NCBI GenBank assembly: GCA_964468045.1
Contig: CAYXTO010000008.1
Span: forward strand, 1-64,000
Length of the DNA: 64,000 bases
Source of the DNA: JAWKXU01 sp964468045
Lineage (GTDB): Bacteria; Pseudomonadota; Alphaproteobacteria; Sphingomonadales; Sphingomonadaceae
Direction: 5' to 3'
Part shown: piece after piece, positions 8,983 to 18,249 of the stretch
Numbering within the stretch: the first letter of the stretch is position 1
Layout: the number at the start of each line of letters is the position of its first letter
Notes under the pieces: generated by a model
Seen by the model: the letters and a program-made list of their open reading frames with translations, nothing else
What the model was told of the DNA's origin: nothing
Database searches by the model: none
Translations under genes and position numbers: made by a program

Positions 8983-10188
8983 TCAGGATTTGTCCTGCGC
9001 GTTGAAATGGGCCACCATCTCGGGCGAGAGATGCCTGTCGCTTTTGCTGGCGGCATATTGCGACATCTTGTCCCGCACGGCGGCCGCCATTTCCCCCCGG
9101 AACAGCGCGTGGTTTTCCTTGAGCCACTTCTCCGACGAGAAGCGGTTGTCGTTGAGCCGGTTGATCTTCGGAATGGCATAGCGGGCGATCAGTTCGTAGG
9201 AGCGCATGGTTTCCAGCCGATCCGCCCAGTGATGGTCCATCACCAGGAAGCAGCCGAACCCGCCGGACTGCGCTTCCAGCCGCTCGATCTGGGCCACGAA
9301 ATCGTCCGGCGTCCCGATCACCGCGAAGCCGGTGCTTATCATGTGATCCACCGGGTCCACCCCCGGCGGCGGCGCGAGCGGCAGGGCGGCCGCCTCGTTC
9401 ATGTATTCCAGCCAGCGGTGCAGCCCGAAGCGGACGTTCTCGCGCGCCTTCTCCCGCGTTTCCGCGACATGGACCGGGCCGATCAATCTCCAGCCCGAGC
9501 GGTCGAGGGCGTGGCCGTTCTCCTGCGCAGCTTCCTCGGCGATCGCCCAGTTCGAGGCAAGCGCGTTGAAGCCGCCGGTCGAGGTCGCGCCGATCGAGAG
9601 CATACTGAGGCCGAACCGCCCGGCGGCGAGCGCGCCGGTGGGGGAGACCTGGCTGGCAACGGCGATTTCCACGCCCGCTTCCTTGTAGGGCAGGAGCTGG
9701 AGATGCGCGTTCTGGAGATTGAACCAGTCCGATTTCTCGGTGACGTTCTGGCTGGCGAGCAGCTGGACGAGCGGGCCGATCGCCTCTTCCATCCGGTCCC
9801 GCGCCCGGGCCGTGGGAACGCCCTGCATATAGGCGTCGGACGGCAGCGAGCCCGGCCCCACGCCGAACATGATCCGCCCGCGCGTGTGATATTCCAGCTG
9901 CCGAATGCGATCCGCCAGCGTGTAGATATTGTGATAGGGCAAGGAGGATACGCCGGTGCCGAACCTGATCGTGCGGGTGCGGTGCGCGACCGCGGCGATG
10001 AACAATTCCGGGCTGCCGGTGATTTCCCAGCCGCCGGAATGATGCTCCCCCACCCAGACCTCGTCGTAATGGAGGCGGTCGAGCCATTCGACCAGTTCCA
10101 TGTCGTTCTCCAGCGCGATCGCGGGATGCTCTTCGGGGATATGATGCGGCGGAACGAACGCCCCGAAGCGAAGTCTTGGTCGAGTCAT
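8983..10188 (-). CDS. luciferase-like flavin-dependent monooxygenase (LLM class)
   Basis: A 401-aa FMNH2-dependent oxygenase with the bacterial-luciferase TIM-barrel fold. Visible family marks are LRFGAFVPPHHIPEE, the EVWVGEHHSGGW segment, ELFIAAVAHRTRTIRFGTGVSSLPYH and RIMFGVGPGSLPSDA. Length and N-terminal sequence resemble limonene 1,2-monooxygenase and alkanal-type oxygenases, but the substrate cannot be assigned. It needs a separate flavin reductase, and none is adjacent. Upstream (10189-10441) is its promoter region, with a box shared with the divergent acyl-CoA operon, so the GntR protein encoded next door probably controls both. Confidence 0.85.
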   Translation of the reverse strand: MTRPRLRFGAFVPPHHIPEEHPAIALENDMELVEWLDRLHYDEVWVGEHHSGGWEITGSPELFIAAVAHRTRTIRFGTGVSSLPYHNIYTLADRIRQLEYHTRGRIMFGVGPGSLPSDAYMQGVPTARARDRMEEAIGPLVQLLASQNVTEKSDWFNLQNAHLQLLPYKEAGVEIAVASQVSPTGALAAGRFGLSMLSIGATSTGGFNALASNWAIAEEAAQENGHALDRSGWRLIGPVHVAETREKARENVRFGLHRWLEYMNEAAALPLAPPPGVDPVDHMISTGFAVIGTPDDFVAQIERLEAQSGGFGCFLVMDHHWADRLETMRSYELIARYAIPKINRLNDNRFSSEKWLKENHALFRGEMAAAVRDKMSQYAASKSDRHLSPEMVAHFNAQDKS

Positions 10189-10327
10189 GCGGCAATTCTC
10201 CCAGCCATGGACGTTGCGATTATGGGGCGATCATCCGGCCGATTGATCTGGATCACCCCGCCTCCGCGTTCAGCTGCCGGGTCGAGCGCCTGGCATGGCC
10301 TCATGCCTTAATTGCACCCCCGAAACG

Positions 10328-10342
10328 AGTCAAATGGTTTGA
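10328..10342. promoter_or_regulatory. candidate GntR operator upstream of the monooxygenase
   Basis: AGTCAAATGG at 10328-10337 also occurs, inverted and exact, at 11209-11218 between the GntR gene and the thioesterase gene. Here it overlaps the inverted repeat TCAAA-TGG-TTTGA (10330-10342). It lies about 140 bases upstream of the leftward monooxygenase start in an AT-rich patch unusual for this window. Confidence 0.5.
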
Positions 10343-10441
10343 TGTTTTTACTAGCCTATGAAATTAAATGCTGTTTTTTTAGGAAAATATATTCGGAATG
10401 CCGGGGAATTGCATTTTCGTCCGCGGGTTTGCGTCGCCCGC

Positions 10442-11170
10442 TCAGCCCAGATCGACCGGCTTGAGCACCACGGTCCTCGGCGCGATCGGCTCCACCATCC
10501 GGCGATAGGCCTGCACATGCGACAGCATCTTGCGGCGGGCAGCGTCGGCATCGCCCGCCAGGATGGATTCCTGGATACGGTCCACCGCGCCCCGCGCCGT
10601 GATCCGGACTTCCTTCGAGGTGAAGCCGGCGACATGCGGGTCGGTCAGGTTCGGGCCGAGGCCCTCGTAGATGGCGCTGAGCAGCGGATTGTGGCTGGCC
10701 CTGCCCACGGCGAGGTGCCATTCCAGATTGGCCTGAACGAAGCGCTTGGCCCCCAGGGTGATCTTGAGATTTTCTTGGCATTCCCGCAGCATCGCCATAT
10801 CCGCGTCGGTGCGGTTGGCGGCGGCTAGCGCGCAGATGCTGGGGGCGAGCGTCTCGAAGGTTTCCATCAGCGACGCAAAGGGAACGCGCCTGCCGCGAAT
10901 GAACAGGTCGATCGAATTGCGGACCACGCTCTGGCTCGGGGAGATCGCCCGGCGCCCTTGGTTCCGGCCCACCGAAGTGGCGATTAGGCCTTGGGTCTCG
11001 AGAATGCGCATCGCCTCGCGGACCGATCCGCGGCTCAGGCCGGACTGGTCGACCAGCTCGCGCTCGTTCGGCAGCATGTCGCCCGATTGCAGCTTGCCGC
11101 TCAGGATCTGTTCGCGAATAGCTCCGGCAAGGGCCTCGCATCCTTTTTCGGTATGAATTCTCTCAAGCAT
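10442..11170 (-). CDS. GntR/FadR-family transcriptional regulator
   Basis: A 242-aa cytoplasmic DNA-binding regulator. The N-terminal winged helix shows ALAGAIREQILSGKLQSGDMLPNERELVDQSGLSRGSVREAMRILETQGLI, the standard GntR helix-turn-helix. The C-terminal helical domain has the FCD pattern with metal-ligand-like residues (NLEWHLAVGRASHNPLL; SHVQAYRRMV), which usually senses a carboxylate or acyl ligand. ATG 11170 is used; a TTG at 11179 closer to GGAAT is possible. Its position between the leftward monooxygenase genes and the rightward thioesterase/dehydrogenase/ligase genes, plus the shared box, suggests it represses this catabolic set until an acyl-CoA or acid is present. Confidence 0.88.
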   Translation of the reverse strand: MLERIHTEKGCEALAGAIREQILSGKLQSGDMLPNERELVDQSGLSRGSVREAMRILETQGLIATSVGRNQGRRAISPSQSVVRNSIDLFIRGRRVPFASLMETFETLAPSICALAAANRTDADMAMLRECQENLKITLGAKRFVQANLEWHLAVGRASHNPLLSAIYEGLGPNLTDPHVAGFTSKEVRITARGAVDRIQESILAGDADAARRKMLSHVQAYRRMVEPIAPRTVVLKPVDLG

Positions 11171-11197
11171 TACAAGCAATTATTCCGATAAAATGTA

Positions 11198-11218
11198 AAA
11201 TGGTTAGTCCATTTGACT
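11198..11218. promoter_or_regulatory. candidate GntR operator in the divergent regulator/thioesterase promoter
   Basis: AAATGG-TTAGT-CCATTT (11198-11214) is a perfect 6-bp-arm inverted repeat containing TGGT...CCA as in FadR-subfamily sites. It overlaps CCATTTGACT (11209-11218), the exact reverse complement of the box at 10328. It sits 27 bases upstream of the GntR start, consistent with autoregulation. Confidence 0.55.
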
Positions 11219-11353
11219 TGATCTGCCTCCAAAGTTAGGGTCGCCGGGTTCGCAGCGCAAGCGAAAACGCGCGGCCTGGCGGAAGAGCTCCGTCCGGCCG
11301 CGCGCCCTTGTTGCGGCTTCGATAGCGATAATCTGGGTGAGAATGATGTTCTG

Positions 11354-12184
11354 ATGGCCGGTCAGCTTTACGGTGTGAACTTGCGGGATGCTCTCCGGGT
11401 CGCGCCCGGCCCGGATTCGGTCTGGAGCGGGACCGCGATACTGGGCGGCGACGGAGTGGCCTTCGGCGGGCAGATGGCGGCGCAGGCGCTGATGGCTGCG
11501 CGGGCGGTGGAGCCGGCCCGACCGCCGGAATCGATCCATTCCTTCTTTCTAGCCGCAGCACAGCCCGACCGGCGGATCGACCATGAGGTCCGGGTCCTGC
11601 GATCCGGGCGCTCCTTCTCGCTGCTGCGGGTCGAAACCCGGGAGGAAGGCCGCCATTGCCTCAGCTCGGTGATCTCCTTTCACGGCGGGGAAAGCGCGCC
11701 GGAGCATCAGGCGCCGATGCCGTCCGTGGCACCGCCCGATGAGTATCCGGCCTGCGATTTCATTCCGCCCAACACCGATCCCGCTGTGCGCCGGTGCTTC
11801 GACATCCGGAGCGTGGAGAGCATCGCTTCCACCTCCGCTGGCAGTTATCCGCGCCAGACCTGCTGGCTGCGCCATCGCGGGGAGCTGGGGGCCGATCCGG
11901 CGCTGCATTGCGCCGCCCTGACATGGTTCGCCGATCTCAGCATGCCCTGGACCACCGACCTCGCCTATGATGGAAGCCACGGCAGGCGGGCAGGCGCCTC
12001 CCTGGACCACACGCTGTGGTTCCACCGCCCGCCGCAGGCGGATCGCTGGCTGCTCTTCGTCCAGGAAAGCACGGTCTATGCCGGCGCCCGGGCGCTCACG
12101 CGCGGCCAGTTCTTTGCGGAGGATGGCGCGCTGGTCGCCAGCGCCGCGCAGGAGACATTGCTCAGGCGCCTGCCGCCGCAATAA
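11354..12184 (+). CDS. acyl-CoA thioesterase II, TesB family
   Basis: A 276-aa protein with tandem hot-dog domains that hydrolyses acyl-CoA to acid and CoA in the cytoplasm. Typical TesB features are FGGQMAAQALMAA, SIHSFFLAAAQPDRRIDHEVRVLRSGRSF in the first domain, and TWFADLSMPW with SLDHTLWFHRPPQADRWLLF in the second; the conserved Asp-Thr/Ser-Gln active-site trio would fall in this second domain. Length matches the family (~285). It is the first gene of a rightward run with an acyl-CoA dehydrogenase and an acyl-CoA ligase, and probably recycles CoA or releases the end product. Confidence 0.88.
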   Translation: MAGQLYGVNLRDALRVAPGPDSVWSGTAILGGDGVAFGGQMAAQALMAARAVEPARPPESIHSFFLAAAQPDRRIDHEVRVLRSGRSFSLLRVETREEGRHCLSSVISFHGGESAPEHQAPMPSVAPPDEYPACDFIPPNTDPAVRRCFDIRSVESIASTSAGSYPRQTCWLRHRGELGADPALHCAALTWFADLSMPWTTDLAYDGSHGRRAGASLDHTLWFHRPPQADRWLLFVQESTVYAGARALTRGQFFAEDGALVASAAQETLLRRLPPQ

Positions 12185-12224
12185 CCCGGCTCGCGCCGGA
12201 TCGAAGATGGAAGAAGGAAACGAG

Positions 12225-13388
12225 ATGGACTGGATGCTCACCCCCGCGCAGATCGAGTTTCGCGACAGGCTGCGGGCCTGGGTGGATGAGAACATTCCCA
12301 AGGAAGCCGCGCGCGAGGCGGAACGGATCGACGGGAACTATCCCCACCATCTGTTCGACCGGCTGGCCGAGGGCGGCTATCACGCCACCGGCGTGCCCAG
12401 GGAATATGGCGGCATGGGTGCCGATCTCACCACCCAGCTGATCCAGTCGCGGGAACTGTCACGCTCGCTGGCGGGAATGATCTGGATCTGGGGCTCCACC
12501 TCCTTCGCCGGGGCGAATTCCATCGGCCTCTACGGCTCCGACGCCCAGAAGCGGGAATTGCTGCCGAAGATTGCCAAAGGGCAATTGAAGGTCACCATCG
12601 GCTTCACCGAACCGGGCGGCGGCACCGACGTGCTGGGCGCGCTCAGGACCACCGCCACCAGAACCGACGGCGGCTGGATCGTCAACGGCGTCAAGAAGTG
12701 GTGCACCTCGGCCCATGTCTCGGACTATGTCCTGCTGCTGGTCCGCACCGACGACAAGGTCGCGCGCAAGCATCACGGGGTGAGCCTGTTCCTGCTCTCG
12801 CCCAGGTCCGAGGGGGTCACGCTCGAACCGCTCAACACGCTGGGCATGCGCGGCCTCGGCACCTTCGACATGACGATGGAGAATGTCTTCGTGCCGGACG
12901 AGCGGGTGCTGGGCGAGCCCAACAATGCCTGGTACATGCTGCTGCCCACGCTCGCCAACGAGCGGATGCTGCTGATGGGCACCTGCCTGGGCATCATGGA
13001 CGGCGTGGCCGAGGAAACGCTGGCCTACATGAAGGCGCGCGAAGCCTTCGGCAAGCCGATCGGCGCGTTCCAGGCGGTCCAGCATCATTTCGCCAATATC
13101 CAGATGGCCCTGCACCAGACCGAGCTGGTCGCCTACAATGCGGCGCGCCTGGCCGATGCGGGGGCGGACACTTTTCTGGAGGTGACGATGGGCAAGGTCA
13201 TCGCGTCCGAGCATGCGGTGAACGCGGCCGATCTCGGCATCCAGATCTTCGGCGGGATGGGTTATTCGGCCGACAACGACATGCAGCGTTACTGGCGCGA
13301 TGCGCGGCTGATGCGGTTCAGCCCGATCAACAACGAAATGGCGCGCAACCTGGTGGCCGAGCGTTTCGGCCTGCCGCGTTCCTTCTGA
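12225..13388 (+). CDS. acyl-CoA dehydrogenase
   Basis: A 387-aa FAD enzyme that introduces a 2,3-double bond in an acyl-CoA. Family signatures: GYHATGVPREYGGMGAD, IGFTEPGGGTDVLGALRTTA (FAD/acyl contact), VNGVKKWCTSAHVSDYVL, LGMRGLGTFDMTMENVFVP, and AREAFGKPIGAFQAVQHHFANIQ. The start at 12225 has AAGGAAA just upstream; an in-frame ATG six codons earlier is less well placed. Near the C-terminus, where medium-chain enzymes have the catalytic Glu in YEGT, this protein reads FSPINNEMARN, so the base may lie elsewhere or the substrate be atypical. It is 40 bases downstream of the thioesterase and 17 bases before the ligase, so an operon is likely. Confidence 0.9.
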   Translation: MDWMLTPAQIEFRDRLRAWVDENIPKEAAREAERIDGNYPHHLFDRLAEGGYHATGVPREYGGMGADLTTQLIQSRELSRSLAGMIWIWGSTSFAGANSIGLYGSDAQKRELLPKIAKGQLKVTIGFTEPGGGTDVLGALRTTATRTDGGWIVNGVKKWCTSAHVSDYVLLLVRTDDKVARKHHGVSLFLLSPRSEGVTLEPLNTLGMRGLGTFDMTMENVFVPDERVLGEPNNAWYMLLPTLANERMLLMGTCLGIMDGVAEETLAYMKAREAFGKPIGAFQAVQHHFANIQMALHQTELVAYNAARLADAGADTFLEVTMGKVIASEHAVNAADLGIQIFGGMGYSADNDMQRYWRDARLMRFSPINNEMARNLVAERFGLPRSF

Positions 13389-13405
13389 GCGGCTGGAGTC
13401 TTCCG

Positions 13406-14959
13406 ATGAGCAATTCCGCAGATCGCCCCCGAACCGTCAATGAGCTGATCGACTGGAATGCCCGATTGCGGCCTTCCGGCGTGGCGATGTCCTGCAAGGG
13501 CGAGATCGTGACCCATGCCGGGCTGGCGCGGCTGAGCAGGGATGCGGCCGACTATCTCCATTCGCTGGGGGTCGGGGCAGGGGACCGGATCGCCATCTTC
13601 GTGCCGGTTGCCTCGGCCGATTACCTCGCCCTGGCGCTGGGCGCGATGCGGCTGGGGGCCATCGCCGCCTGCCTCAACGCGCGCTTCAAGACCCGCGAGC
13701 TGAACCACGCCATCGACAATTCCGCCTGCAAGCTGCTGTTCTACGGCGCCATGCTGCAGGACGTGGTGGACGCCAGCACCGCCCATGAACGGACGGTGGC
13801 GCTGCGGCTGGAGGATGTGCGCGAGGAGTGGCGGGCGGGGGGCGCCGACCGCTCGGGCCGGGAACCCGCCGCTGCGCCGTTCGGGCCGGATGCGCCCGCG
13901 CGGATCATCTACACCTCCGGCACCACCGCCATGCCCAAGGCCTGCCTGCACACGCATGGGGCGATGCTGCATCAGGGCTTTTCCGTGGCCGAGCGGCTGG
14001 AGCTGCGCGAGGACGACCGCTTCTGGACCCCGCTGCCGCTGTTCCACACCGGCGGGTGGACGCCCTTCCTTGCCGCGCAGGCGGCCGGGGCAGCGCTGCA
14101 TCACGCCGGGTTCTTCGAGGCGGGGGAGAGCCTGCGACAGATGGTGGACGAGAAATGCACCATCCTGTTCCCCAGCTTCGAGACGATCTGGATGCAGGTG
14201 CTGACCCATCCCGATTTCAGGGCGGAGGATTTCGACCGCGCGCGGCTGGTGTTGAATGTGGGGGTGCCGGAACGGCTGGCGCTGATGCAGGCCATGCTGC
14301 CGCATGTGCCGCAAGTCTCCAACACCGGCTGCACCGAGGTCGGCGGCTTCCTCTGCATCGGACGGGCGGAGGATTCGCTGGAATCGCGCTGCCACACCGC
14401 GGGCCCGCCGCTGGGCGGGATGGAGGCGAAGATCGTCGATCCAACGACCGGGAAAGAACTGCCCAACGGCGAGGCGGGGGAGCTGCTGGTGCGCGGGCCG
14501 GCCTGCCTGTCGGAATATTACCGCGATCCCGAGGCGACCCGCGCCGCCATCGAGGAGGACGGCTGGTTCCATACCGGGGACCTGCTGAGCCGGACCGACG
14601 ACAACGAGTTCGTCTTCGTCAGCCGGATCAAGGACATGCTGAAGGTGGGCGGGGAGAATGTCGCGGCGGCGGAGATCGAGGGCCATATCCTGACCCATCC
14701 CGAGGTCCATCTGGTGGCGGTGGTCTCAGCCCCGGACGACTACTATGGCGAGGTGCCGGCCGCGTTCATCGAAACCGTGCCCGGCGCGCGATTGTCGGAG
14801 CAGGACGTGATCGACTTCTGCAAGGGCGCGATCGCCAATTTCAAGATCCCGAAATATGTCCGCTTCGTGCGGGAATGGCCGATGTCCGGCACCAAGATCA
14901 AGAAGTTCGAGCTGCGCGACATCATCCGCGAGAGCATCCGGCAGGCGGCGCCGGGCTGA
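13406..14959 (+). CDS. acyl-CoA ligase, class I adenylate-forming enzyme
   Basis: A 517-aa ATP-dependent carboxylate-CoA ligase. Core motifs are IIYTSGTTAMPKACLHTHGAM (P-loop, A3), GCTEVGGF (A5), GWFHTGDLL (A7), KDMLKVGGENVAAAEIE (A8 hinge) and near the C-terminus MSGTKIKKFELR with the catalytic Lys. It starts 17 bases after the dehydrogenase stop, so the two are co-transcribed. It should activate the acid whose CoA thioester is then oxidised by the dehydrogenase. The acid is unknown; the neighbouring luciferase-like monooxygenase hints at a terpenoid or cyclic ketone route, but this is only inference. Confidence 0.9.
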   Translation: MSNSADRPRTVNELIDWNARLRPSGVAMSCKGEIVTHAGLARLSRDAADYLHSLGVGAGDRIAIFVPVASADYLALALGAMRLGAIAACLNARFKTRELNHAIDNSACKLLFYGAMLQDVVDASTAHERTVALRLEDVREEWRAGGADRSGREPAAAPFGPDAPARIIYTSGTTAMPKACLHTHGAMLHQGFSVAERLELREDDRFWTPLPLFHTGGWTPFLAAQAAGAALHHAGFFEAGESLRQMVDEKCTILFPSFETIWMQVLTHPDFRAEDFDRARLVLNVGVPERLALMQAMLPHVPQVSNTGCTEVGGFLCIGRAEDSLESRCHTAGPPLGGMEAKIVDPTTGKELPNGEAGELLVRGPACLSEYYRDPEATRAAIEEDGWFHTGDLLSRTDDNEFVFVSRIKDMLKVGGENVAAAEIEGHILTHPEVHLVAVVSAPDDYYGEVPAAFIETVPGARLSEQDVIDFCKGAIANFKIPKYVRFVREWPMSGTKIKKFELRDIIRESIRQAAPG

Positions 14960-15051
14960 TCGCGCTTCCTGCCGGAACGGGGCTTTGCGGCGAGCGGAGG
15001 AGCATTCTCACCAATCCTTAACCATCTCCCGTGCATCACTGCCGCGGAGTT

Positions 15052-17280
15052 ATGCTGTTGCTGCACAGGTTCGCGAAATCGCCATCGATGAAATGGCTGT
15101 TGCCGGCTGCGGCCATCTCCCTGGCCGTGATCGCGGCGATCTGCGGCCTGCTGTACTGGTCGGCCCATGAGGTCGATCGCATCTCGCGCAGCCGCGACCA
15201 AGGGATCGTCTCGCTGGTGCTGTCCCAGAGCATGGACCGCGTCGCCCACATCCAGGAATCCTCGACCGTATGGGATGCCGCCGTGCTCAAGCTGCGCGAG
15301 CGCCCGCTCGATCTCGCCTGGCTGGACATCAACATGGGGACCTGGTTCAGCAGCTACGCCAATCACGACGAAGTCTACATATTGAGCCCCCGGAACGAGC
15401 CGATCTACGCCATGCGCAAAGGGCAGCGGGTCGATCCGGCGCAATATGACGCCGTCCGCAAGGTCGCGGACCCGCTGATCGAGCGTCTGCGGCAGGACAA
15501 GCCGGTGCCCGAGAGGGGCCTGGGCGAGCTGGTGATGCTCAGCCCCGGCGCGGTGGGTCTGGCCATCGTCCATGGCCGCGCGGCGATCATCAGCGCCAAG
15601 CCGGTCGTCACCGACAGCGGCCGCATTCCGCAGACGAGAGGCACCGAGGCGGCGCATCTCAGCATCGTCTACCTGAACAGCGAATTCCTGGCCCAACTCA
15701 GCCAGCAATATGGCCTCGCCAATGCGCGCTTCTCCGTCACGCGATCGCATGATCGCAGCGAAGCGGCGCTGCCGATGCGGACCCATGACGGGCGGGTGAT
15801 CGGCTATCTGATCTGGGAGCCTTTCGCCCCGGGCGAGATCGTGATGAGCAATGTCGCGCCCCTGCTGGTCGCGGGCCTGCTGGTGTTCGGCCTGGCCGTG
15901 CTCCTGCTGACGCAGCGCCTGTATCGCCGCACGATCGACCTCGAGTTGAGCAAGGCCCAGGCCCAGCACCTGGCGATGCACGATGTGCTGACCGGCCTGC
16001 CCAATCGCGCGATGTTCGAGCATTGCCTGGAAGCGGCCTTGTCGCGCAGCCAGCGCGAGAGCTCGAACCTGGCCTTGCTCTATCTGGATCTCGACCGTTT
16101 CAAGCAGATCAACGATACGCTCGGCCATCCGGCGGGCGACGCGCTGATCCGCGAAGTGGCCCGCCGCCTGACCACCGAGTTGCGGTGCTACGACACGGTG
16201 GCGCGCCTCGGCGGCGACGAATTCGCGATGATCATCGCCAATCCGTCCGACCGAGGCGCGGTGGAAGCCATCTGCGCCCGCATCATCGCCGATCTGCGCC
16301 GTCCGTTCGAACTGATGGGAACCCAGTCCTATGTCGGGGCGAGCATCGGCGTGGCGTTCGCTCCGTGGGACGGCCGCGACGCGACGGAATTGACCCGCAA
16401 GGCGGATATCGCCTTATACAAGGCCAAGATGGATGGGCGGAGCCGCTACGCCCTGTTCAGTTCCGATATGGACGACGCGGTCCGCTCCCGCGAGGCGACC
16501 GACCGGGAATTGCGCAAGGCGCTGGCCGATCAGGACAACCAGCTCAAGCTCCTGTATCAGCCGGTCTTCTCCAGCACCACTGGCGCGATGACCGCGGTCG
16601 AGGCGCTGCTGCGCTGGCGCCATCCCGAACGCGGCCTGATATCGCCGGTGGCCTTCATCAGCCTGGCCGAACAGACCGGCCTGATCGAGGAACTCGGCGA
16701 CTGGGTCTTGCGGACCGCCATCCGCCAGGCGGTGCAATGGCCGGGCCTGCGCGTCTCGATCAATGTGTCCCCGATCCAGGTTCGCAGCCGCTTCTTCGTG
16801 GACAAGGTCCTCGGCTTCCTGACCGAAGCGAGGCTCAAGCCGCAACGGCTGCAGCTCGAGATCACCGAAAGCGTGCTCATGGAACCCGGTTCCGAAGTGT
16901 CGGCAGCGCTGGCCGCCTTGCGCTCATGCGGGGTGAGCATCGCGCTGGACGATTTCGGCACCGGTTATTCGTCCCTCAGCTACATTCGCGATCTGGCGGT
17001 CGACCGGATCAAGATCGACCGTTCCTTCATCACCGCCATCGACACCGGCCGGGGCGCGGCGCTGGTCCAGGCCATCATCACCCTGGCCCATGCCAGCGGT
17101 CTTCAACTGACGGCCGAAGGGGTCGAAACGCCGCGGCAGAAGGAATTTCTGGTAGCGGCCGGTTGCGAGGAATTGCAGGGATACCTCCTGTCCCGCCCGG
17201 TATCGCCCGACGAGATCTGCGCGCTCCATTCCACTTTTGCGAGCAGCCCCGCCCAGGGTCGGCGCTCGCGGGCCGCGTGA
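15052..17280 (+). CDS. membrane-bound GGDEF-EAL protein with CHASE4-like sensor
   Basis: A 742-aa c-di-GMP enzyme. TM1 at about residues 14-35 and TM2 at about 265-290 bracket a periplasmic CHASE4-type sensor (QESSTVWDAAVLKLRERPLDLAWLD...). The GGDEF domain has DVLTGLPNRAMFEH and intact RLGGDEFAM, so cyclase activity is possible. The EAL domain keeps VEALLRWRHP, INVSPIQ, EITESVLM, DDFGTGYSSLSYI, KIDRSFI and TAEGVET, the metal and catalytic positions of active phosphodiesterases. It probably switches between making and degrading c-di-GMP in response to an extracytoplasmic cue. ATG 15052 is used; GTG 15031 is possible. It stands alone and is convergent with copB. Confidence 0.9.
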   Translation: MLLLHRFAKSPSMKWLLPAAAISLAVIAAICGLLYWSAHEVDRISRSRDQGIVSLVLSQSMDRVAHIQESSTVWDAAVLKLRERPLDLAWLDINMGTWFSSYANHDEVYILSPRNEPIYAMRKGQRVDPAQYDAVRKVADPLIERLRQDKPVPERGLGELVMLSPGAVGLAIVHGRAAIISAKPVVTDSGRIPQTRGTEAAHLSIVYLNSEFLAQLSQQYGLANARFSVTRSHDRSEAALPMRTHDGRVIGYLIWEPFAPGEIVMSNVAPLLVAGLLVFGLAVLLLTQRLYRRTIDLELSKAQAQHLAMHDVLTGLPNRAMFEHCLEAALSRSQRESSNLALLYLDLDRFKQINDTLGHPAGDALIREVARRLTTELRCYDTVARLGGDEFAMIIANPSDRGAVEAICARIIADLRRPFELMGTQSYVGASIGVAFAPWDGRDATELTRKADIALYKAKMDGRSRYALFSSDMDDAVRSREATDRELRKALADQDNQLKLLYQPVFSSTTGAMTAVEALLRWRHPERGLISPVAFISLAEQTGLIEELGDWVLRTAIRQAVQWPGLRVSINVSPIQVRSRFFVDKVLGFLTEARLKPQRLQLEITESVLMEPGSEVSAALAALRSCGVSIALDDFGTGYSSLSYIRDLAVDRIKIDRSFITAIDTGRGAALVQAIITLAHASGLQLTAEGVETPRQKEFLVAAGCEELQGYLLSRPVSPDEICALHSTFASSPAQGRRSRAA

Positions 17281-17346
17281 AGCCTTTGCCGGCGCGGGAA
17301 GACAAGCCAATGCTCCGCGCTGTGTTCTCCGCAGCAGCACTGAGGA

Positions 17347-18249
17347 TCAGAACCAGGCGCGAATTCCGACCACCGCCGAAAGGCTGGACGCGCCTTCTCC
17401 CCGCGCGCGGGCGAGGTCGGCCGTTTCGCCCAGCTTGCGCTCCCAGTGGATGCCCGCATAGGGCGCGAATTCCCGCACGAATTCATAGCGCAGCCGCGCG
17501 CCGAGCTCGATGGATTCGAAGCCGGCGCCCGTCCCTAGCTCCGGCACATCCTGCAAGGCGGCATTGATCTCCGCCCTGGGTTGAAGGATCAACCGCTGGG
17601 TGATGCGCTGGTCGTATTCGGCTTCCGTGCGAAGGTGGACATCGCCCTTGTCCGAGACAAACACATGCCCGCTCACCTCGAACCAGTAGGGAGCAAGGCC
17701 CTCGATCCCGATCACGGCATAGCTCCGCTCGGGATCGGGGCGGAAATCATGCCGCACCCCCAGCTCGAGGTTGAACCAGGGGTCCAGCGCATGGCGCCAG
17801 ACCGCCTGCAACTCGGCGCTTTCCGGCGCTGCGCCGAAGCGCCCTTCCCCCTCCGTCGCAATCGACAGCCGGTCGATGTCCCCGCCGTACCAGAACCGGC
17901 CGTCCCAGGCGTAGCCGTCCTGCCCGCCGCGTGGGCGATATTCCAGCTCGTCGATCATCACCGATGCCGTGGCGAAGCGCGCTTCCTTGCGTAGTTCGGC
18001 GCGCGCCCGCTCCATCCTTTCCCGCGGGAAATACCGATCCGCCGCGTGGTCTTCGGGGATCGGCGGCAGGGCGTTGCCCGGCAGGTCCGGGGCAGCGGGC
18101 AGGCTCTGCGGCGGCCGGTGAGCGGAGTGGTCAGGCGCGGCGCTGTCCCGGGCGCCCTGCATATCGTGCCCGCCATGCGCGCCGTAGCCCGTATCCTGCG
18201 CGGCCGCCGGTGAGCACAGCAGGATGCAAGCAAGCAGGGCCAGCCTCAT
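17347..18249 (-). CDS. copB: copper resistance protein B
   Basis: A 300-aa outer-membrane beta-barrel protein (CopB/PcoB family). After a signal peptide (LLCSPAAAQ) comes a His/Met-rich linker (GAHGGHDMQGARDSAAPDHSAH) that can bind copper, then the barrel with YWFEVSGHVFVSDKGDVHLRTEAEYD, typical of CopB, and a C-terminal Phe. Its start overlaps the copA stop by four bases (ATGA), so copA and copB are translationally coupled. The pair confers copper tolerance with periplasmic oxidation and sequestration of Cu(I). Confidence 0.93.
   Translation of the reverse strand: MRLALLACILLCSPAAAQDTGYGAHGGHDMQGARDSAAPDHSAHRPPQSLPAAPDLPGNALPPIPEDHAADRYFPRERMERARAELRKEARFATASVMIDELEYRPRGGQDGYAWDGRFWYGGDIDRLSIATEGEGRFGAAPESAELQAVWRHALDPWFNLELGVRHDFRPDPERSYAVIGIEGLAPYWFEVSGHVFVSDKGDVHLRTEAEYDQRITQRLILQPRAEINAALQDVPELGTGAGFESIELGARLRYEFVREFAPYAGIHWERKLGETADLARARGEGASSLSAVVGIRAWF

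Noticed and set aside
14743..16128. 461-aa minus-strand ORF over ligase and GGDEF-EAL genes
   Set aside because: It spans the boundary of two well-supported forward genes and has no family features.
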